The notes under the pieces were generated by a model. That model was not told the origin of the DNA and searched no databases. It worked only from the letters and a program-made list of their open reading frames with translations. 64,000 bases of DNA from contig NZ_CP063203.1 of assembly GCF_019904255.1 (NCBI RefSeq), forward strand, positions 2,242,001 to 2,306,000. The letters are read 5' to 3'. The position numbers and the translations under genes were made by a program. Positions within the stretch are counted from its first letter, which is position 1, and each line of letters begins with the position of its first letter. This DNA comes from Marixanthomonas sp. SCSIO 43207 (GTDB lineage Bacteria; Bacteroidota; Bacteroidia; Flavobacteriales; Flavobacteriaceae). Below are positions 61,081 to 64,000 of this stretch, piece after piece.

Positions 61081-61376
61081 AAGGACTTGTGTTTGTTGTG
61101 AAATAATGAATTTTCTTGATATTCTGGATGCGTGTCAATGTAGGCGTTAATAAACGGACAGTAAGGTTTTACTTTTAATGAGTGATCCTTGGCATACTCC
61201 AAAACACGTTTTGCAATAAAGGAACCAACACCTTTACCTGATAGTTCTTTAGGGACTTCGGTATGCGTAAATGCAATAGCATCTTTTAAAAGTCTATAAT
61301 CTACAAAGGCTGTGAGACCTTCAAGATGAACTTCAAATCTTTTTAAGGTCTCGTTTTTAACTAATTGATAATCCAT
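61077..61376 (-). CDS. Small GNAT-type N-acetyltransferase (YidJ/COG2388-like)
   Basis: The 99-residue protein has the minimal GNAT fold: LTAFVDYRLLKDAIAFTHTE, then PKELSGKGVGSFIAKRVLEY (acetyl-CoA loop GKGVGS) and YCPFINAYIDTHPEYQ. This order (PYCPFxxxYIxxHPEY) is typical of small COG2388 proteins. Its acceptor is unknown. It is the first gene of the pirin operon, with a -7 box upstream, and shares the intergenic region with arsR. Confidence 0.88.
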   Translation of the reverse strand: MDYQLVKNETLKRFEVHLEGLTAFVDYRLLKDAIAFTHTEVPKELSGKGVGSFIAKRVLEYAKDHSLKVKPYCPFINAYIDTHPEYQENSLFHNKHKSL

Positions 61377-61393
61377 TGGTTACTTATTTACAA

Positions 61394-61401
61394 CAAAGAT
61401 A
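61394..61401 (-). promoter_or_regulatory. -7 promoter element (TATCTTTG) of the pirin operon
   Basis: This is an exact TAnnTTTG on the minus strand, 17 bp before the ATG at 61376. An inverted repeat ATACAT-TG-ATGTAT (61419-61432) lies at about the -33 position and may be an operator. Confidence 0.5.
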
Positions 61402-61478
61402 GAGAAGCTCTTTTTTGTATACATTGATGTATGATAAGAAGTAATTTTTTTAAAAATAGGTTGTGAGGTATTTTTATT

Positions 61479-61496
61479 AATCGTAATATTGCAATG
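61479..61496. promoter_or_regulatory. ArsR box 1 (imperfect palindrome) upstream of arsR
   Basis: AATCGTAATATTGCAATG differs from the perfect palindrome at 61865 only in its right half. It lies 15 bp before the arsR ATG. The shared left half AATCGTAATATT makes an autoregulatory ArsR site likely. Confidence 0.6.
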
Positions 61497-61510
61497 TAAC
61501 AATTAATATA

Positions 61511-61846
61511 ATGGGAATTACCAAATCTGAAATATTTACAGTACAACAAAATCAACTGGCTCAGTTTGCCAAAGCATTTTCACATCCCGCTAGAGTTGCA
61601 ATTTTACAATACCTTTTTAAAACTGAAAGTTGTGTTTGTGGAAGTCTTGTAGATGAAATTGGTCTTGCTCAAGCAACCATTTCACAACATTTGAAAGAAT
61701 TGAAAAACTTAGGTCTTATTCAAGGCACTGTAGAAGGTACTAGTGTTTGCTATTGCATTAATGCTGAAGTTTGGGATGAAATGAAACAAGTTTTATCTTC
61801 TTTTTTAAACCAAGATACCGATGTTACAGGAGCTACATGCTGCTAA
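61511..61846 (+). CDS. arsR: ArsR-family arsenic-responsive repressor
   Basis: The protein has 111 residues. A winged helix-turn-helix is present (LAQFAKAFSHPARVAILQYL; DEIGLAQATISQHLKELKNL). The start of alpha3 holds Cys41 and Cys43 (ESCVCGSL), the ELCVCDL-type As(III) site of ArsR. A second pair, Cys80 and Cys82 (VCYC), and the terminal Cys110-Cys111 might add ligands. It is the first gene of an ars operon: DUF6428, arsenate-reductase-type phosphatase, ACR3. Two palindromic boxes frame it. Confidence 0.93.
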   Translation: MGITKSEIFTVQQNQLAQFAKAFSHPARVAILQYLFKTESCVCGSLVDEIGLAQATISQHLKELKNLGLIQGTVEGTSVCYCINAEVWDEMKQVLSSFLNQDTDVTGATCC

Positions 61847-61864
61847 AAAAAATTTAATTTAATT

Positions 61865-61882
61865 AATCGTAATATTACGATT
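61865..61882. promoter_or_regulatory. ArsR box 2 (perfect palindrome) upstream of the DUF6428 gene
   Basis: AATCGTAATATTACGATT is a perfect 18-bp palindrome in the 50-bp gap between arsR and the DUF6428 gene. The same left half occurs before arsR (61479). It suggests a second repressible promoter for the resistance genes. Confidence 0.7.
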
Positions 61883-61896
61883 GTAAATAGAATACT

Positions 61897-62373
61897 ATGA
61901 AACTTTCTGAAATTAAAACCATTTTACAACAAGCCGAAACCATAGCTTTTGAACTACCAAACGGAGATTTGGTTCCTAATCATTTTCATGTTACCGAAGT
62001 GGGAAAGGTTACCAAAAACTTTATTGACTGTGGTGGCACTGTTAGAAATGAACAAGTAGTAAACTTTCAATTATGGGAAGCAGATGATTATGATCACCGC
62101 TTACATCCTGAAAAATTACATCATATCATTGAACTGTCACAAAAAACACTCAATATTGAAGATTACCTTGATATAGAAGTAGAATACCAAGGAGCAACGA
62201 TTGGTAAATATGGTTTAGATTTTAATGGCAACCACTTTTTACTTACTACCAAACAAACCGACTGCTTGGCAAAAGATGCATGTGGTATTCCGGAGAGTAA
62301 ACAAAAGAAAAATCTTTCAGCAATAAATGCTGTTTCTGCTACTTCGTGTGATCCTAATTCAGGTTGTTGTTAA
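61897..62373 (+). CDS. DUF6428-family protein of the arsenic operon
   Basis: The protein has 158 residues. NHFHVTEVGKVTKNFIDCGG, VVNFQLWEADDYDHRLHPEK and KYGLDFNGNHFLLTTKQTDC are family features. The tail ends SCDPNSGCC; with Cys in DCLAKDACG, about six Cys lie in the last 40 residues and could bind As(III) or another thiophilic metal. It is placed after arsR and before the arsenate-reductase-type gene (16 bp gap), as is usual for the family in Bacteroidota. The activity is unknown. Confidence 0.85.
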   Translation: MKLSEIKTILQQAETIAFELPNGDLVPNHFHVTEVGKVTKNFIDCGGTVRNEQVVNFQLWEADDYDHRLHPEKLHHIIELSQKTLNIEDYLDIEVEYQGATIGKYGLDFNGNHFLLTTKQTDCLAKDACGIPESKQKKNLSAINAVSATSCDPNSGCC

Positions 62374-62389
62374 TTAAATATCAAATAGT

Positions 62390-63004
62390 ATGTATTCAAA
62401 TTTAAAAGAAACTATTGACTCATTAGACGTTTCAACGCTTTCCAGTGACCGTAAAGAGGTATTACAACCATTGATAAGCTATCTTTCAACACAAATAGAT
62501 GAGAAGCAAGCCATTCGCATTGTTTTTATCTGTACACACAATTCTAGACGAAGTCATTTGGCTCAAATATGGATGCAAGCGCTAGCTCACTATCATGGTA
62601 TTGATAGATTGAATAGTTATTCGGCTGGTACGCAACAAACGGCTGTTTATGCTTCTGTAATAGAAACATTAAAAGACGCCGGTTTTGCAACCGAAAAACT
62701 TTCTGAAGAAGCCAATCCTATTTATGCAGTAAAGTATACCGATAATGAACCTGCAGTCATTGCTTTTTCAAAAGAGTTGGCTTCAACCTTTAACCCAGCA
62801 TCTAAGTTTGCTGCAATTATGACGTGTTCACAAGCAGATGAAGGGTGTCCGTTTGTTCCGGGAGCAGAAAAACGTATTCCTATTACCTATGAAGATCCAA
62901 AAGTTTTTGATGCTACTGAACAAGAAGAAGAGAAATATAAGGAACGCAGTCTGCAAATAGCGACAGAGTTACACTACGTGTTTCAACAACTATCAAATAA
63001 GTAA
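62390..63004 (+). CDS. Arsenate reductase / low-molecular-weight phosphatase-family protein
   Basis: The protein has 204 residues. The P-loop [16 protein letters not shown] gives the CX5R motif (Cys48, Arg54) of ArsC/LMW-PTP enzymes. [20 protein letters not shown] supplies Cys pairs near residues 144-152, and the late YEDPKVFD has the Asp-Pro used as general acid. It would reduce As(V) to As(III) for export by the next gene. About 45 extra N-terminal residues precede the usual start of the fold. The ACR3 gene follows after 25 bp. Confidence 0.88.
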   Translation: MYSNLKETIDSLDVSTLSSDRKEVLQPLISYLSTQIDEKQAIRIVFICTHNSRRSHLAQIWMQALAHYHGIDRLNSYSAGTQQTAVYASVIETLKDAGFATEKLSEEANPIYAVKYTDNEPAVIAFSKELASTFNPASKFAAIMTCSQADEGCPFVPGAEKRIPITYEDPKVFDATEQEEEKYKERSLQIATELHYVFQQLSNK

Positions 63005-63029
63005 AACCAACATTAATTGTAAATACGGT

Positions 63030-64000
63030 ATGTCAACAAAAAAATTAAGTTTTTTAGATAATTATTTAACGCTTTGGATCTTTATAGCCATGGCAGTGGG
63101 AGTAGGGATAGGGTATTTTTATCCGTCCTTTCCAAAGGTTGTAGATTCTTTTAGTTCTGGTTCTACAAACATTCCTATTGCTATAGGTCTTATTGTAATG
63201 ATGTATCCGCCTTTGGCAAAGGTGAACTTTGCATTATTGCCAAAAGTTTTTAAAAACGTAAAAATCCTTTCCATATCCTTAGTGCTCAATTGGATTATTG
63301 GTCCGGTATTGATGTTTATTCTAGCAATCACCTTTTTACAAGATTATCCAGAATATATGGTAGGGTTAATACTAATTGGTTTAGCACGTTGTATTGCTAT
63401 GGTATTGGTCTGGAATGACTTGGCCGAAGGTAGCAGTGAATATGGAGCGGGATTGGTTGCTTTAAACAGCATTTTTCAAGTGTTTGCCTATAGTTTTTAT
63501 GCCTGGCTTTTTATCACCAAACTACCACCGTTATTTGGCTTTGAAGGAGCAATTGTAGACATTTCTATTGCTACCATTGCAGAAAGTGTAGCTATCTACT
63601 TAGGGATTCCTTTTTTACTGGGAATTTTAAGTAGAGTAATTTTAGTAAAACTGAAGGGAGAAGAGTGGTATACACAAACATTTATTCCGGCAATATCACC
63701 TCTTACCTTGATTGCATTACTGTTTACAATTGTAGTTATGTTTTCCTTAAAGGGCGAATTAATCGTGGAAATTCCAATGGATGTTGTAATCATCGCCATA
63801 CCGTTATTAATCTATTTTGCATTAATGTTTATCATTGGTTTCTTTTTCAGTAAAGCGATGGGGGCAGATTATGATAAAAACGCTGCTATTTCGTTTACCG
63901 CTGCAGGAAACAACTTTGAATTAGCGATAGCAGTGGCTATTGCTGTTTTTGGTCTCAATTCAGGACAGGCATTTGCAGGGGTTATTGGTCCGTTGGTTGA
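63030..64000 (+). CDS. arsB: ACR3-family arsenite efflux transporter (3' truncated by window)
   Basis: The frame starts [20 protein letters not shown] and is open to the end of the window (323 complete codons). ACR3 features are [40 protein letters not shown] (the essential Cys of TM4) and [20 protein letters not shown] (the conserved Glu of TM9). It exports As(III) across the inner membrane and completes the operon. About 20-30 codons are missing at the 3' end, judged from family length. ACR3 genes are also called acr3. Confidence 0.93.
   Translation, partial: MSTKKLSFLDNYLTLWIFIAMAVGVGIGYFYPSFPKVVDSFSSGSTNIPIAIGLIVMMYPPLAKVNFALLPKVFKNVKILSISLVLNWIIGPVLMFILAITFLQDYPEYMVGLILIGLARCIAMVLVWNDLAEGSSEYGAGLVALNSIFQVFAYSFYAWLFITKLPPLFGFEGAIVDISIATIAESVAIYLGIPFLLGILSRVILVKLKGEEWYTQTFIPAISPLTLIALLFTIVVMFSLKGELIVEIPMDVVIIAIPLLIYFALMFIIGFFFSKAMGADYDKNAAISFTAAGNNFELAIAVAIAVFGLNSGQAFAGVIGPLV

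Noticed and set aside
1-64000. tRNA, rRNA, CRISPR arrays, insertion sequences, prophage
   Set aside because: I looked through the intergenic gaps for cloverleaf arms, regularly spaced repeats and transposase motifs, and found none. Gaps are short, and only 46086-46775 exceeds 300 bp.

Overview
The window is AT-rich chromosomal DNA of a member of the Bacteroidota, almost certainly the family Flavobacteriaceae. The evidence is internal: the short primary sigma factor without region 1.1, exact TAnnTTTG (-7) elements with TTTG/TTG (-33) partners, A-rich leaders in place of Shine-Dalgarno sites, SusC-type TonB modules, and many flavobacterial families (fused 2-oxoacid dehydrogenase E1, BshA, MutS2-like ATPase, DUF6428 in an ars operon). 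I see no rRNA, tRNA, CRISPR array, insertion sequence or prophage. Both ends cut a gene: an M16 peptidase at the left and an ACR3 arsenite transporter at the right.

Layout. 1-9 kb: M16 peptidase, two MscS channels, a VanX-like dipeptidase, an SDR, an OmpA lipoprotein, an SLC13-type permease and rpoD. 9-16 kb: aldo/keto reductase, a GH3/beta-lactamase-fold fusion, bshA and a PrcB-like lipoprotein. 16-25 kb: outer-membrane barrel, FAD/Fe-S dehydrogenase, LpxH-like phosphoesterase, aroC, a dicarboxylate symporter and two related secreted proteins. 25-28 kb: a tight operon of ATP-grasp ligase, N-formylglutamate amidohydrolase-like protein and HExxxH 'QEGLA' metallopeptidase-like protein. 28-39 kb: a MuiA-like protein carrying a piece of a TonB-dependent transporter, MutS2-like ATPase, ung, a four-gene operon (2OG oxygenase, eIF1-like, nucleoside phosphorylase, substrate-binding protein) and the E1 fusion. 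39-46 kb: a lipoprotein pair, then a seven-gene type III polyketide cluster with its own ketosynthase, dehydratase, enoyl-reductase-like SDR and ACP. 46.1-46.5 kb: a stretch with no long gene that holds three very small genes on the minus strand. 46.8-57 kb: RadD-like helicase, rlmF, membrane transporters, ExbD and a siderophore-type TonB receptor operon. 57-61 kb: DUF1456/Crp pair and a pirin operon. 61.4-64 kb: arsenic operon with visible ArsR boxes.

The observation I consider newest is the minus-strand minigene cluster (46143-46528). Two tandem 28-codon genes differ at 14 codons, 12 of them silently. They are followed by a 44-codon gene with the same 17-nt leader, and then by a hairpin whose U-tract faces them. 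The polyketide cluster, the ATP-grasp/amidohydrolase/metallopeptidase operon, and the near-perfect 23-bp palindrome next to a consensus promoter at the TonB receptor are the other main points of interest.
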